A stretch of 64,000 nucleotides of DNA from Nocardia transvalensis (GTDB lineage: Bacteria > Actinomycetota > Actinomycetes > Mycobacteriales > Mycobacteriaceae): assembly GCF_015477765.1 (NCBI RefSeq), contig NZ_JADLQQ010000007.1, forward strand, positions 186,001-250,000, given 5' to 3'. The notes beneath the pieces are model-generated. The model was not told the DNA's origin, did not search any database, and was given only the letters and a program-made list of their open reading frames with translations. The number at the start of each line of letters is the position of its first letter. Within the stretch, counting starts at the first letter, position 1. A program made the position numbers and the translations under genes. Positions 51,092 to 58,943 of this stretch are shown piece after piece.

Positions 51092-51570
51092 CCCTTCCCG
51101 TGGCCGCCTTCACCGCCGTGATCGGGCGGGAGGTCACCTACATCGCGCCGGAACCGTTGGGCCGCCCGGCCATCCGCTATTTCGCGCAGGCGGTCGGCGA
51201 CGAGAATCCGCTCTATACCGACGAAAACTACGCCCGCGCACACGGATACGACGACGTGGTCGCCCCACCCACGTTGATCTGCGAAACCAACCAGTACACC
51301 GGCCTTCCCCGCGACGACGAGGGCTTCGCCGGGCACAGCTGGTGTGTCGAGGCACCGGGAACGCGGCTGGTGCGCGGCGGCAACAGCTACGAGTTCCACC
51401 GACCGGTCCATCCCACCGACATCATCGCCGCCACCTGGTGCGTCACCGACGTCGAAGAGAAATCCGGGAAGTTGTTCGTCCACTCTCGCGCCACCTACCG
51501 CAACCAGAACGACGACCTGCTCGCCACCAACGACGAGACGCTGATCTACGTGCCGCTGGAGCAATCGTGA
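51088..51570 (+). CDS. MaoC N-terminal-type hydratase subunit (FAS1-like)
   Basis: A 160-residue hot-dog protein of the FAS1-like/MaoC_dehydrat_N type: AIRYFAQAVGDENPLYTDENYARAHGYDDVVAPPTL is the signature start, and YEFHRPVHPTDIIAATWCVTDVEEKSGKLFVHSRATYRNQNDDLLATNDETLIY the rest. In steroid and fatty-acid systems such subunits pair with a second MaoC half to form a working (R)-hydratase, and the next gene supplies that half. ATGA overlaps the Rid gene and GTGA the next gene. Confidence 0.87.
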   Translation: MTLPVAAFTAVIGREVTYIAPEPLGRPAIRYFAQAVGDENPLYTDENYARAHGYDDVVAPPTLICETNQYTGLPRDDEGFAGHSWCVEAPGTRLVRGGNSYEFHRPVHPTDIIAATWCVTDVEEKSGKLFVHSRATYRNQNDDLLATNDETLIYVPLEQS

Positions 51571-51959
51571 AGCCCGGCACCGTAATTCCCGAGTTGCAGC
51601 GGCGCATCGGGCTCGCCGACATGGTGGCCTACGCGGGCGCGACCTGGGACTGGCATCGACTGCACTACGACACCGCCTACCTCGCCGCCCGCGGTCTGCC
51701 CGCGCCGGTGATCGACGGCCAACTGTTCGGCGCGCTACTGGCCGAACAACTGCAGGATTGGCTGGGCCCGCGCGCGCGAATCCGCAGCCTGCACTTCCGT
51801 TTCCGCACACCCGCCTTCGCCGAGGAGACGGTGTGCTGCACCGGCGAGGTCGTCGAGGTGCGCGATGATGCGCTGGTGGTGCGACAGCAGGTCGCGGTCG
51901 TGGGGGAACGGGCGCGGGTGATCGTCGCGCCCGCCGGGGCAACGGTGATGCCGGGATGA
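51567..51959 (+). CDS. MaoC-like hydratase subunit
   Basis: A 130-residue MaoC hot-dog protein starting with GTG. ADMVAYAGATWDWHRLHYDTAYLAARGLPAPVIDGQLFGALLAEQL holds the hydratase-2 motif (D-W-H-R-L-H-Y-D, catalytic Asp/His), and the C-terminal RIRSLHFRFRTPAFAEETVCCTGEVVE matches the family. With the preceding N-type subunit it should form a heteromeric enoyl-CoA hydratase, as ChsH1/ChsH2 do in cholesterol side-chain breakdown. Overlaps on both sides show strict coexpression. Confidence 0.87.
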   Translation: MKPGTVIPELQRRIGLADMVAYAGATWDWHRLHYDTAYLAARGLPAPVIDGQLFGALLAEQLQDWLGPRARIRSLHFRFRTPAFAEETVCCTGEVVEVRDDALVVRQQVAVVGERARVIVAPAGATVMPG

Positions 51960-53101
51960 GCACAGCCGTGGCGATCGCCGGCGCGGCCGAATCCGACCTG
52001 GGCGTCACCGGGAAGTCCGTGCTGCACTTGCACGCCCAGGCCGTGACCCGCGCCCTCGACGACGCCGGGCTCACCCTCGCCGATATCGACGGATTGGCGA
52101 CGGCCGGCCTGTCCCGGTTCTCGGCCACCCAACTCGCCGAATATCTCGGCCTCGAACCGGCCTGGACCGACTCGACCTTCGCCGGGGGATCGGTGTTCGA
52201 GATGTATGTGGCACGCGCGGCCCAGGCCATCGCCGCCGGGCAGTGCTCGACGGTCTTGATCTCCTATGCGTCGAATCAGCGCAGTGCACGCTCGCGGTCG
52301 CTGACCGGCGTCGTCGAGGACCATCTCCCGCAGGCGCAGTTCGAGACGCCGTACGGGCCGCTGTACCCGCTGTCGTATTACGCGCTGGCCGCACAGCGGT
52401 ACCTGCACGAATACCGCCAGGGCCGTGCCGGTCTGGCGGAGGTGGCGGTGGCGGCGCGGCAGTGGGCGCTGCGCAATCCCGCCGCGTACCGCCACGGAGC
52501 CGGCGAGCTGACTGCGGCCGATGTGCTCGGCGCGCCGATGGTGTCCTCGCCGCTGACATCGGCCGACTGCTGCCTGGTCACCGACGGCGGCGGAGCCATC
52601 GTGATCACCGGCCTGGACCGGGCCCGCGATCTCGCCCGGACGCCGGTGGTGGTGCTCGGTTACGGCGAATCCACCACGCACGCAAGCATGGCGAGCGGAA
52701 ACTTGTTGCGCCCGGGCGTTTTCGACTCCGCACGCCGGGCCTACGCCATGGCGGGGCTCGGACCGGCGGACATCTCCGTCGCCCAGGTGTACGACTCGTT
52801 CACCATCACGGTCCTGCTCGCCCTGGAGGGGCTCGGATTCTGCGAGCGGGGGGAGGGCGCCGAATTCGTCCTCGACGGCCGCGCTCGTCCCGGCGGAGTC
52901 TTCCCGCTCAACACCACCGGCGGCGGCCTGTCCTACTGCCATCCCGGCATGTTCGGGCTGCTGCTGCTCGTGGAGGCGGTGCGCCAGCTGCGCGGCGACT
53001 GCGGCGCGCGGCAGGTGCCGGGCGCGGAGGTCGCACTGGCGCACGGCACCGGTGGCATCCTGTCCACCCACGCCACGGTGATTCTGGGGAGGGACCGATG
53101 A
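51956..53101 (+). CDS. Thiolase-like lipid-transfer protein, probable acyl-CoA retro-aldolase (Ltp2-like)
   Basis: A 381-residue thiolase-fold protein of the SCP-x/Ltp group. The position of the thiolase nucleophile Cys reads TFAGGSVFEMY, with no cysteine, whereas late motifs remain: VYDSFTITVLLALEGLGFC, PLNTTGGGLSYCHPGMFGLL and HGTGGI. Ltp2-type proteins lacking the thiolytic Cys act as aldolases with a DUF35 partner, which is encoded next. The MaoC pair upstream would supply the hydroxyacyl-CoA for retro-aldol cleavage. This is a pathway inference from named steroid systems; the substrate here is unknown. Confidence 0.85.
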   Translation: MSTAVAIAGAAESDLGVTGKSVLHLHAQAVTRALDDAGLTLADIDGLATAGLSRFSATQLAEYLGLEPAWTDSTFAGGSVFEMYVARAAQAIAAGQCSTVLISYASNQRSARSRSLTGVVEDHLPQAQFETPYGPLYPLSYYALAAQRYLHEYRQGRAGLAEVAVAARQWALRNPAAYRHGAGELTAADVLGAPMVSSPLTSADCCLVTDGGGAIVITGLDRARDLARTPVVVLGYGESTTHASMASGNLLRPGVFDSARRAYAMAGLGPADISVAQVYDSFTITVLLALEGLGFCERGEGAEFVLDGRARPGGVFPLNTTGGGLSYCHPGMFGLLLLVEAVRQLRGDCGARQVPGAEVALAHGTGGILSTHATVILGRDR

Positions 53102-53505
53102 CCGTGCCGGAGGACGAGGTCACCGCGGCGTGGTGGGACGGCACCCGGCACCGTCGGCTGCTGTTGCAGCACTGCACGAAATGTGAGGCCCTGCAGCATT
53201 ATCCGCGCGCTGTGTGCACCGAGTGCGGGTCGACCGCGCTGGACTGGGTGACGGCCGGGGGCGGGGCGACGGTGGAGAGTTTCACCGTGGTGCATCGCCA
53301 GGTCCGGTCGGATCTGCCCGCGCCCTACGTCGTTGCGCGGGTGCGGTTGGACGAAGGGCCGACCCTGTTGACCAATCTGATAGGCGGCGAGCCGGATTCA
53401 TGGTGCTGCGACGACCGCGTCCGGCTCACCTGGCGGTCCCTGGACGACGGGCGGAGGCTGCCGATATTCGAAAGGGAACCCGATGGATTTCGATCTGAGC
53501 GATGA
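53098..53505 (+). CDS. DUF35/OB-fold zinc-ribbon partner of the thiolase-like protein
   Basis: A 135-residue protein with a rubredoxin-like zinc ribbon (C26, C29, C40, C43 in LQHCTKCEAL...RAVCTECGS) followed by an OB fold (VESFTVVHRQVRSDLPAPYVVARVRLDEGPTLLTNLIG). This is the standard DUF35 partner that stabilises and activates Ltp2-type thiolase-like proteins. ATGA overlap with the thiolase-like gene supports a complex. The last 23 bp overlap the acyl-CoA dehydrogenase gene. Confidence 0.9.
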   Translation: MTVPEDEVTAAWWDGTRHRRLLLQHCTKCEALQHYPRAVCTECGSTALDWVTAGGGATVESFTVVHRQVRSDLPAPYVVARVRLDEGPTLLTNLIGGEPDSWCCDDRVRLTWRSLDDGRRLPIFEREPDGFRSER

Positions 53506-54646
53506 GCAACGCCAATTCCGTTCCACGCTGCGCTCGTTCGTCGACAAGCGGATCGTTCCGGTGGCGGCGCGCTGGGAGCGTGAGGACCGCTATCCCACCG
53601 AAATCGTCGAGGAGATGAAGCGAATGGGCCTGTTCGGGCTCACCGTGCCCGGCGAGTACGGCGGGCTGGAGGTGGACAAGGTCTCCTTCGCCCTGGTCTT
53701 CGAGGAGATCTCGCGCGGCTGGATGGGGGTGGCCGGCGTCCTGGGTTCGCATTCGCTGTCCTGCTGGCTGCTGGCCCACCACGGCACCGAGGAGCAGAGG
53801 CGGCGTTACCTGCCCGAACTGGCCACCGGTGCCCGCCGCACGGGAATCGCGCTCACAGAACCCGATGCGGGCTCGGACCTGCAGGGCATCCGCACCCGCG
53901 CCCGCCGCGACGGCGATGTCTACATAGTGAGCGGTACCAAGACGTGGATCACCAATGCCCGCCACGCCGATCCGCTGCCGGTGCTGGTGAAAACCGACAT
54001 CACCGAACCCGCCCACCGCGGCATGTCGATCCTGCTGGTCGACACGACACTGCCCGGCTTCACGGTCGGCCGGGATCTGCCCAAGCTCGGCTACCGGGGC
54101 ACCGAATCCTGCGAGGTCCGCCTCGACGAGGTGCGTGTCCCCGCCGACGCGCTGCTCGGCGGCGTCGAGGGCCGCGGTCTGCAGCAGGCGCTGTCGGGCC
54201 TCGAGATCGGCCGGATCAATGTCGCCGCCCGGGCCGTCGGCATCGCCCAGGCCGCCTACGACGCCGCCCTCGACTATGCGCGCACCCGCCACGCGTTCGG
54301 CCGTCCCATCGCCGAATTTCAAGCTGTCGCGGCCAAACTCGCCGATATGGCCACCGAACTACAAGCCGCCCGGCTGCTCACCTACTGGGCCGCCTCCCGC
54401 GCCGACGCCGGGCAGCGCGTGGACATGGAGGCGGGCATGGCCAAATATTTCGCCTCCGAGACCGCGATCCGCGCCGCCCTCGAGGCGATGCGCATCCACG
54501 GCGGCCACGGCTACTCCCAGGAATTCGGCGTGGAGCGGCTGTACCGGGACGCCCCGCTGATGGCGATCGGCGAGGGCACCAACGAAATTCAGCGCACGAT
54601 CATCGCTCGGGCCCTGGTGTCGGGGGAACGGGCGGTGGGCTGGTGA
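53483..54646 (+). CDS. Acyl-CoA dehydrogenase
   Basis: A 387-residue FAD acyl-CoA dehydrogenase: ALTEPDAGSDLQGIRTRARRDGDVYIVSGTKTWITNARHAD (FAD/substrate loops), GLEIGRINVAARAVGIAQAAYDAALDYARTRHAFGRPIAEFQ (family signature) and AIGEGTNEIQRTIIARALV with the C-terminal base Glu and FAD helix. It would generate the enoyl-CoA for the MaoC hydratases upstream in the operon. It begins inside the DUF35 gene, 23 bp before its stop, and ends overlapping the CitE GTG. Confidence 0.95.
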   Translation: MDFDLSDEQRQFRSTLRSFVDKRIVPVAARWEREDRYPTEIVEEMKRMGLFGLTVPGEYGGLEVDKVSFALVFEEISRGWMGVAGVLGSHSLSCWLLAHHGTEEQRRRYLPELATGARRTGIALTEPDAGSDLQGIRTRARRDGDVYIVSGTKTWITNARHADPLPVLVKTDITEPAHRGMSILLVDTTLPGFTVGRDLPKLGYRGTESCEVRLDEVRVPADALLGGVEGRGLQQALSGLEIGRINVAARAVGIAQAAYDAALDYARTRHAFGRPIAEFQAVAAKLADMATELQAARLLTYWAASRADAGQRVDMEAGMAKYFASETAIRAALEAMRIHGGHGYSQEFGVERLYRDAPLMAIGEGTNEIQRTIIARALVSGERAVGW

Positions 54647-55452
54647 GATCGGCACTCTACGTCCCCGGCAACCGGCCCGAACTGTTCGACAAGGCACTGT
54701 CCGGTCCCGCCGACGTGGTGCTGCTCGACCTGGAGGATTCGGTCCCCGTGCGCGACAAGGACTCCGCCCGTGCCGAGGTGGCGGCGTGGCTGCGCTCGAT
54801 ACCCGCAGGGCGGCATCGGATCTGGGTGCGGGTGAACCCGGGCGAGAGGGGCCATGAGGACATCCGGGCGGTGGCCGGGCCCCCGGTGTCGGCACTGTGT
54901 TTGGCCAAAACCGAATCCGCCGCGCAGGTTCGAGCCGCCGAGGCGATGGTACGAGGCCATGAGCAGATTCGATTCTGCCCGTTGCTGGAGAGCGCGACGG
55001 CCGTGTTGCAGGCCCGCGAGATCGCCGCGGCCCAGCGTGTCGAACGTCTGCAACTCGGTGAGGCCGACCTGCGCGCCGACGCCGGAATCGACCCCGGCCC
55101 CGATGATCTCGAACTTCTCGCGATCCGCAGTCATCTGGTTCTGGTGAGCGCCGCCGCCGGAATCGAGCCACCCCTCGCGCCGGTATCCACGGACTTCCGC
55201 GACCTGGGCGCGCTACGAACCTCCACCGAGGCCCTGGCCCGGCTCGGATTCCGCGGCCGGGCATGTATCCATCCCGCCCAAATTCCCGTCGTGAACGACG
55301 TTTTCACGCCGACACCGGCCGAACTCGCCGCGGCCCGAACCCTGGTGGCCCGATTCGAGGCCGCCCGGGGCGGTGTCGTACTCGACGACAAGGGCCGCAT
55401 GGTCGACATCGCCGTCGTCCGCGCGGCCCGCCGCCTCCTGGCCGCCGACTGA
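54643..55452 (+). CDS. CitE-like hydroxyacyl-CoA ester lyase
   Basis: A 269-residue TIM-barrel lyase of the CitE/HpcH family: ALYVPGNRPELFDKALSGPADVVLLDLEDSVPVRDKDSARAEV (typical N-terminus), IWVRVNPGERGHEDI (substrate Arg), CPLLESATAVLQA (metal Glu), LGEADLRADAGI (metal Asp) and GRACIHPAQIPVVNDVFTPT. Relatives cleave malyl-, beta-methylmalyl- or citramalyl-CoA. With the Asn-type MaoC hydratase and the CoA-transferase it can form a mesaconate/citramalate-like route. GTG start overlapping the dehydrogenase stop. Last gene of the operon, 4 bp from the convergent operon. Confidence 0.92.
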   Translation: MRSALYVPGNRPELFDKALSGPADVVLLDLEDSVPVRDKDSARAEVAAWLRSIPAGRHRIWVRVNPGERGHEDIRAVAGPPVSALCLAKTESAAQVRAAEAMVRGHEQIRFCPLLESATAVLQAREIAAAQRVERLQLGEADLRADAGIDPGPDDLELLAIRSHLVLVSAAAGIEPPLAPVSTDFRDLGALRTSTEALARLGFRGRACIHPAQIPVVNDVFTPTPAELAAARTLVARFEAARGGVVLDDKGRMVDIAVVRAARRLLAAD

Positions 55453-55456
55453 GCAC

Positions 55457-56653
55457 CTACATCCCGTCGCCGTCCCAGCGCCCCCGCGAGCGGCTGCGGA
55501 CGGGGAGGCTGGACAGGATGGGTGCGGGGATGGGATCGCCGGGGTGCCATGGTCGTCCGGCACCCCAGTTGTGGGAGTGGGCGTCGGTGCGTTCGTGGGG
55601 GTGTTCGAGGGTGTGGGGGTCGGGACCGAAATCCATGGCGTGGGCGTGGGTGTGGCTGCCGGAGAGGGTGGCCAGGTCGACGGCCTTGGCGATGGCGATG
55701 AGGCTGGGGTCGGTGCCGGAACCGTGCTGGAGGTAGTCGCCGAGGTCGATGCCGTCCTGCTGGCGGAAATAGTCGGTCGCCTTGGCGAGGTCGGCCAGGT
55801 CGGCGGCGCTGCGGGAGTTCGGGTCGCCGAGGTCGTGGCTGGATATCGACCAGCGGGTGGGTGTGCCGCCGGACGCCCAGTTGACCGCATCGCCGCCCCA
55901 GCGCACCCATTCGTTCTGGGTGTACCAGTTGAACAGTTGACCGTCGGAGCGCAGCAGCCAGGTGGCGCCGCCCTCCATGGTGGTGAAGTGGCCGTGTTTG
56001 ACCCGCGCGGGCCGGAAGAAATAGGTGCCCAGGTCCAGGGTGCCGAAGTTGTATTCCATATGGCCCTGGGTGGTGTAAGCCTCCTCGAAGCACGGGTGGT
56101 GGGCCAGGCGGTGGTCGGTCCAGCCCTCCTCGGCGTGCACGAGCCGCGTGTAGAACCCCGACACCGGATCCACGTGCAGATATTTGATCACCATGCCCGG
56201 CATGGGGCCCTCGTTCGGCACCGGCTGCCACGGCATGGCCTCGGTGTCGAGCACGATCACGTCCTCGCGGGCGTCGGGCCATCGCGGCGCCGCGGTGCTG
56301 TCGACGGGATCGAAACCGGCATCGCCGTATTCGCGATAGTGCAGGATCTTCGTGCCCTCGAAGAACGACATCGCCTCCACCGGAACGCCTTTCGGCGCGA
56401 AGACGTAGGCGCCGGGCCCGATGGTGCGGTCGCCGTAGGTGAGTCCGCCCTCGAGCACGTAGTACTCGGCGTTGGCGTGATGGATGCCGGGCCCACGGCC
56501 CCAGCGGGTGTGGAAGTCGATGCGCAGCGAGGCGGAGCCGTCCTCCTCGTCCACCGACAGCCGCCGCTCGCTGGCCCGGCCCTCGCCGCCGATCAGTTCG
56601 GCGCCGTGCCAGATGTAGTCGTCCTCGTGGATCAGCTCGACATGGGGTCGCAT
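55457..56653 (-). CDS. Bicupin protein, possible dioxygenase or isomerase
   Basis: A 398-residue protein with two cupin-like barrels. First (about residues 45-105): GPGIHHANAEYYVLEGGLTYGDRTIGPGAYVFAPKGVPVEA, the G-x-HH-x4-E-x6-G first cupin motif and PxG. Second (about 190-240): HHPCFEEAYTTQGHMEYNFGTLDLGTYFFRPARVKHG. The C-terminal ~100 residues are rich in His (HTHAHAMDF, HPHERTDAHSHNWG), perhaps metal-binding. Function unknown; a metal-dependent dioxygenase is possible. Start at 56653, overlapping the ligase 3' end by 22 bp. Last gene of the minus-strand operon. Confidence 0.75.
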   Translation of the reverse strand: MRPHVELIHEDDYIWHGAELIGGEGRASERRLSVDEEDGSASLRIDFHTRWGRGPGIHHANAEYYVLEGGLTYGDRTIGPGAYVFAPKGVPVEAMSFFEGTKILHYREYGDAGFDPVDSTAAPRWPDAREDVIVLDTEAMPWQPVPNEGPMPGMVIKYLHVDPVSGFYTRLVHAEEGWTDHRLAHHPCFEEAYTTQGHMEYNFGTLDLGTYFFRPARVKHGHFTTMEGGATWLLRSDGQLFNWYTQNEWVRWGGDAVNWASGGTPTRWSISSHDLGDPNSRSAADLADLAKATDYFRQQDGIDLGDYLQHGSGTDPSLIAIAKAVDLATLSGSHTHAHAMDFGPDPHTLEHPHERTDAHSHNWGAGRPWHPGDPIPAPILSSLPVRSRSRGRWDGDGM

Positions 56654-58185
56654 GCGGAATCCTCCTTCAGGGCTCGGCGCAGTTCGCGTTTGAGCACCTT
56701 GCCGGCGGCACTGCGCGGCAGCCGCTCGACGATGCGGATGTGACGGGGAAGCTTCGACCCGGAGAGCCGGGTGCGGCAGTGCGCGATGAGCGCGGCGGTG
56801 TCCAGGTCGGCGCCGGGCAGCGGCACCACGAACGCGGTGACCCGTTCGCCCCACTGCTCGTCCGGGGCGCCGATCGCCGCGGCCTCGGCGACTCCGGGAC
56901 AGGCGACGAGGGCGTCCTCCACCTCGCGGGGCGCGATATTCACCCCGCCGGAGACGATCATGTCCTTCTTGCGATCGACGATGCTCAAGAACCCGTCCTC
57001 ATCGGCGACGGCGATGTCACCGCTGGTGAGGAAGCCGTCGGCGGTGACACACGCGGACGTGGCGGGGTCGTCGTCGAGATAGCCGTTCATCAGATACGGT
57101 GAGCGGCTGAACAATTCGCCCGGCTCACCCGCCCCCACGGACTCGCCGTCGTCACCGACCAGCCGCACCTCGGTCATCAGCCATGGGGTGCCGACTGAGC
57201 CCGGCTTGCGGTCGGCGTCGCCGGGGCGGCAGGTGGTGACGATACCGGCCTCGGTGGAGCCGTAGAGTTCGTGGACGCCTGCGTTCGGAAATGCCTGGCG
57301 CGCCCACTGTTTCAGCGGAGTCGGCAGGGCGGCGGCATTGAAATAGACGGTGTCGACACTCGACAGGTCGAATCGGTACAGCTCGTCGCCGAGGGCGCGC
57401 AAGGCATGCGCGTGCGTCGGCACCAGGAAAATCGATTGGGCGCGTTCGCGTTCGATGAGATACAGCAGCCGCTGCGGATCCCACCGTCGCAGCATGGCGA
57501 CGCAGCCGCCGGCGAACACCGGTGCGTAGCCGAAGGCGAAACCCGCGCCGTGGTACATGGGTGCGACGGCGATACTGCGCCGACCCAGTCCGAGATTCCA
57601 CTCCAGCGCCGCGCCGTAGCAGGTGAGCACCCGGGAGCGGTGGCTGATCACCACGCCTTTCGGCGAGCCGGTGGTTCCCGCTGTGTAGGCGATGCAGAAC
57701 GGTTGTGTCTCGCCGGGTTCGGCGTGGGGGTCGCGGGCGTCGGTCGCGGCGAGTGCGCGTTCGTAGTCGATCCCGAGGTCCGCGCCATCGATGGCGAACA
57801 TCACCGGCGGAGCCGCATCCGCGACGATGCCCGACAGTGCGTCATCGAGAACCAGTGCGCGGCAATCGGAGTGCGCCAGCACGTACGCGGCCTCCGGTGC
57901 GGTCGAGCGCGGGTTGATCGGCACCATGACCAGCCCTGCCTTGGCCAGACCGCAGGCGATCTCCGGATACTCCAGGCGGTTGCCCAGCAGCACCGCCACC
58001 CGGTCGCCCGGGCGCAGCCCCCGGGTGAGCAGCGCGGTGGCCAGTCGATTCGAGCGCTCGTCGACAGCCGAGAAACTCAACCAGCGTTGATCATCGGTCA
58101 CCGCCGGAGCCGACGGTGTGGCGCGGGCGAATTCCCGGATTCCCGCCGCCATCGAGAGGGCGGCACCACCGGTGTGCAACGGCAT
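56632..58185 (-). CDS. Acyl-CoA ligase (AMP-forming)
   Basis: A 517-residue adenylate-forming ligase. IAYTAGTTGSPKGVVISHRS is the P-loop, HELYGSTEAGIVTTC the A5 motif, TSGDIAVADEDGFLSIVDRKKDMIVSGGVNIAPREVEDAL the hinge and A8, and PRSAAGKVLKRELR the catalytic Lys region. It would make the CoA thioester of a carboxylate intermediate, which the dehydrogenase, MaoC and Ltp/DUF35 proteins of the facing operon could then shorten. The ATG at 58185 has AAGGCGGGG upstream; the ATG at 58152 is possible. Confidence 0.92.
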   Translation of the reverse strand: MPLHTGGAALSMAAGIREFARATPSAPAVTDDQRWLSFSAVDERSNRLATALLTRGLRPGDRVAVLLGNRLEYPEIACGLAKAGLVMVPINPRSTAPEAAYVLAHSDCRALVLDDALSGIVADAAPPVMFAIDGADLGIDYERALAATDARDPHAEPGETQPFCIAYTAGTTGSPKGVVISHRSRVLTCYGAALEWNLGLGRRSIAVAPMYHGAGFAFGYAPVFAGGCVAMLRRWDPQRLLYLIERERAQSIFLVPTHAHALRALGDELYRFDLSSVDTVYFNAAALPTPLKQWARQAFPNAGVHELYGSTEAGIVTTCRPGDADRKPGSVGTPWLMTEVRLVGDDGESVGAGEPGELFSRSPYLMNGYLDDDPATSACVTADGFLTSGDIAVADEDGFLSIVDRKKDMIVSGGVNIAPREVEDALVACPGVAEAAAIGAPDEQWGERVTAFVVPLPGADLDTAALIAHCRTRLSGSKLPRHIRIVERLPRSAAGKVLKRELRRALKEDSACDPMSS

Positions 58186-58199
58186 CGGCGGCCCCGCCT

Positions 58200-58943
58200 T
58201 CAGTGCTCGCGCAGTAGGGTGCCCGCGCCGTCGACGCGGTCGTCGATGCCGTTGTCGCGTAGGGCCATCCACCAGGTGGCGGCGTTGATGGCGATCACCG
58301 GCTTGCCCATCCAGCGTTCGGCCTCGTCGGCCAGGCGGACCATCGACAGGTTCGTGCCGCACTGCACCAGCGCGTCGACCCCGTCACCGTCGACCTCCCG
58401 CAGCGCGGCCCGCAATTCGTCCTCGGAGACGTGGGCGATGGACACCGCGGTCGGACAGCACAGGCCCTTGATGGATTTCACGTCGAACCCGAGTTCGCCG
58501 AAGAACCGCACCACGTTCTCGTCACCGACCGGCTGATACGGGGTGACCACGCCGATCCGTTTCGCACCATGGAGTTCGAGCGCGCGCCGGCATGCCTCGG
58601 CGCCGGTGGCCACCCGCAGCCCGGACAGCTCTTCGATCTGCCGCACGAACCGCTGATTTCCCGCCATCCCGCCCCAGAAGGTCTCCGCGGACATGCCCAT
58701 GACCATGTAGTCGGGTTCGCAGGTGAGTACTCGCGCGCAGGCGGCGGCGATCTCGGCGCGGATCTGCTCCAGCAGCCGCCCCATTCCCGCGTCGTCGCTC
58801 ATGTTCTGATCGCGAATGTGGATACGGCCGAAGTGTGCGGTCACGCCGGGCACGCCCATGCGGGCGAAGTCCGGTTCGACCACGGTGTTGGTGGACGGGG
58901 CCAGCACCCCGAATTTGGCTCGCCAGCCGAGCACGTCAGGCAT
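58200..58943 (-). CDS. Asp/Glu racemase-superfamily protein (maleate isomerase/arylmalonate decarboxylase-like)
   Basis: A 247-residue protein of the superfamily containing maleate cis-trans isomerase and arylmalonate decarboxylase. FGVLAPSTNTVVEPDF is the typical substrate-carboxylate motif and RIGVVTPYQPVGDENVVRFF the second-domain start. Of the two catalytic cysteines of maleate isomerase, the first site reads MGMSAETFWGG (Ser85) and the second QCGTNLS (Cys195). A single-Cys set resembles arylmalonate decarboxylase more. It may isomerise or decarboxylate a substituted maleate/malonate. The ATG overlaps the SDR stop (TGATG). Confidence 0.82.
   Translation of the reverse strand: MPDVLGWRAKFGVLAPSTNTVVEPDFARMGVPGVTAHFGRIHIRDQNMSDDAGMGRLLEQIRAEIAAACARVLTCEPDYMVMGMSAETFWGGMAGNQRFVRQIEELSGLRVATGAEACRRALELHGAKRIGVVTPYQPVGDENVVRFFGELGFDVKSIKGLCCPTAVSIAHVSEDELRAALREVDGDGVDALVQCGTNLSMVRLADEAERWMGKPVIAINAATWWMALRDNGIDDRVDGAGTLLREH

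Noticed and set aside
45958..55452. Straightforward cholesterol-degradation locus
   Set aside because: The Ltp/DUF35/MaoC parts match, but KstD, HsaC, Mce or KstR-type genes are absent, and the facing operon has RCCR-like genes instead.
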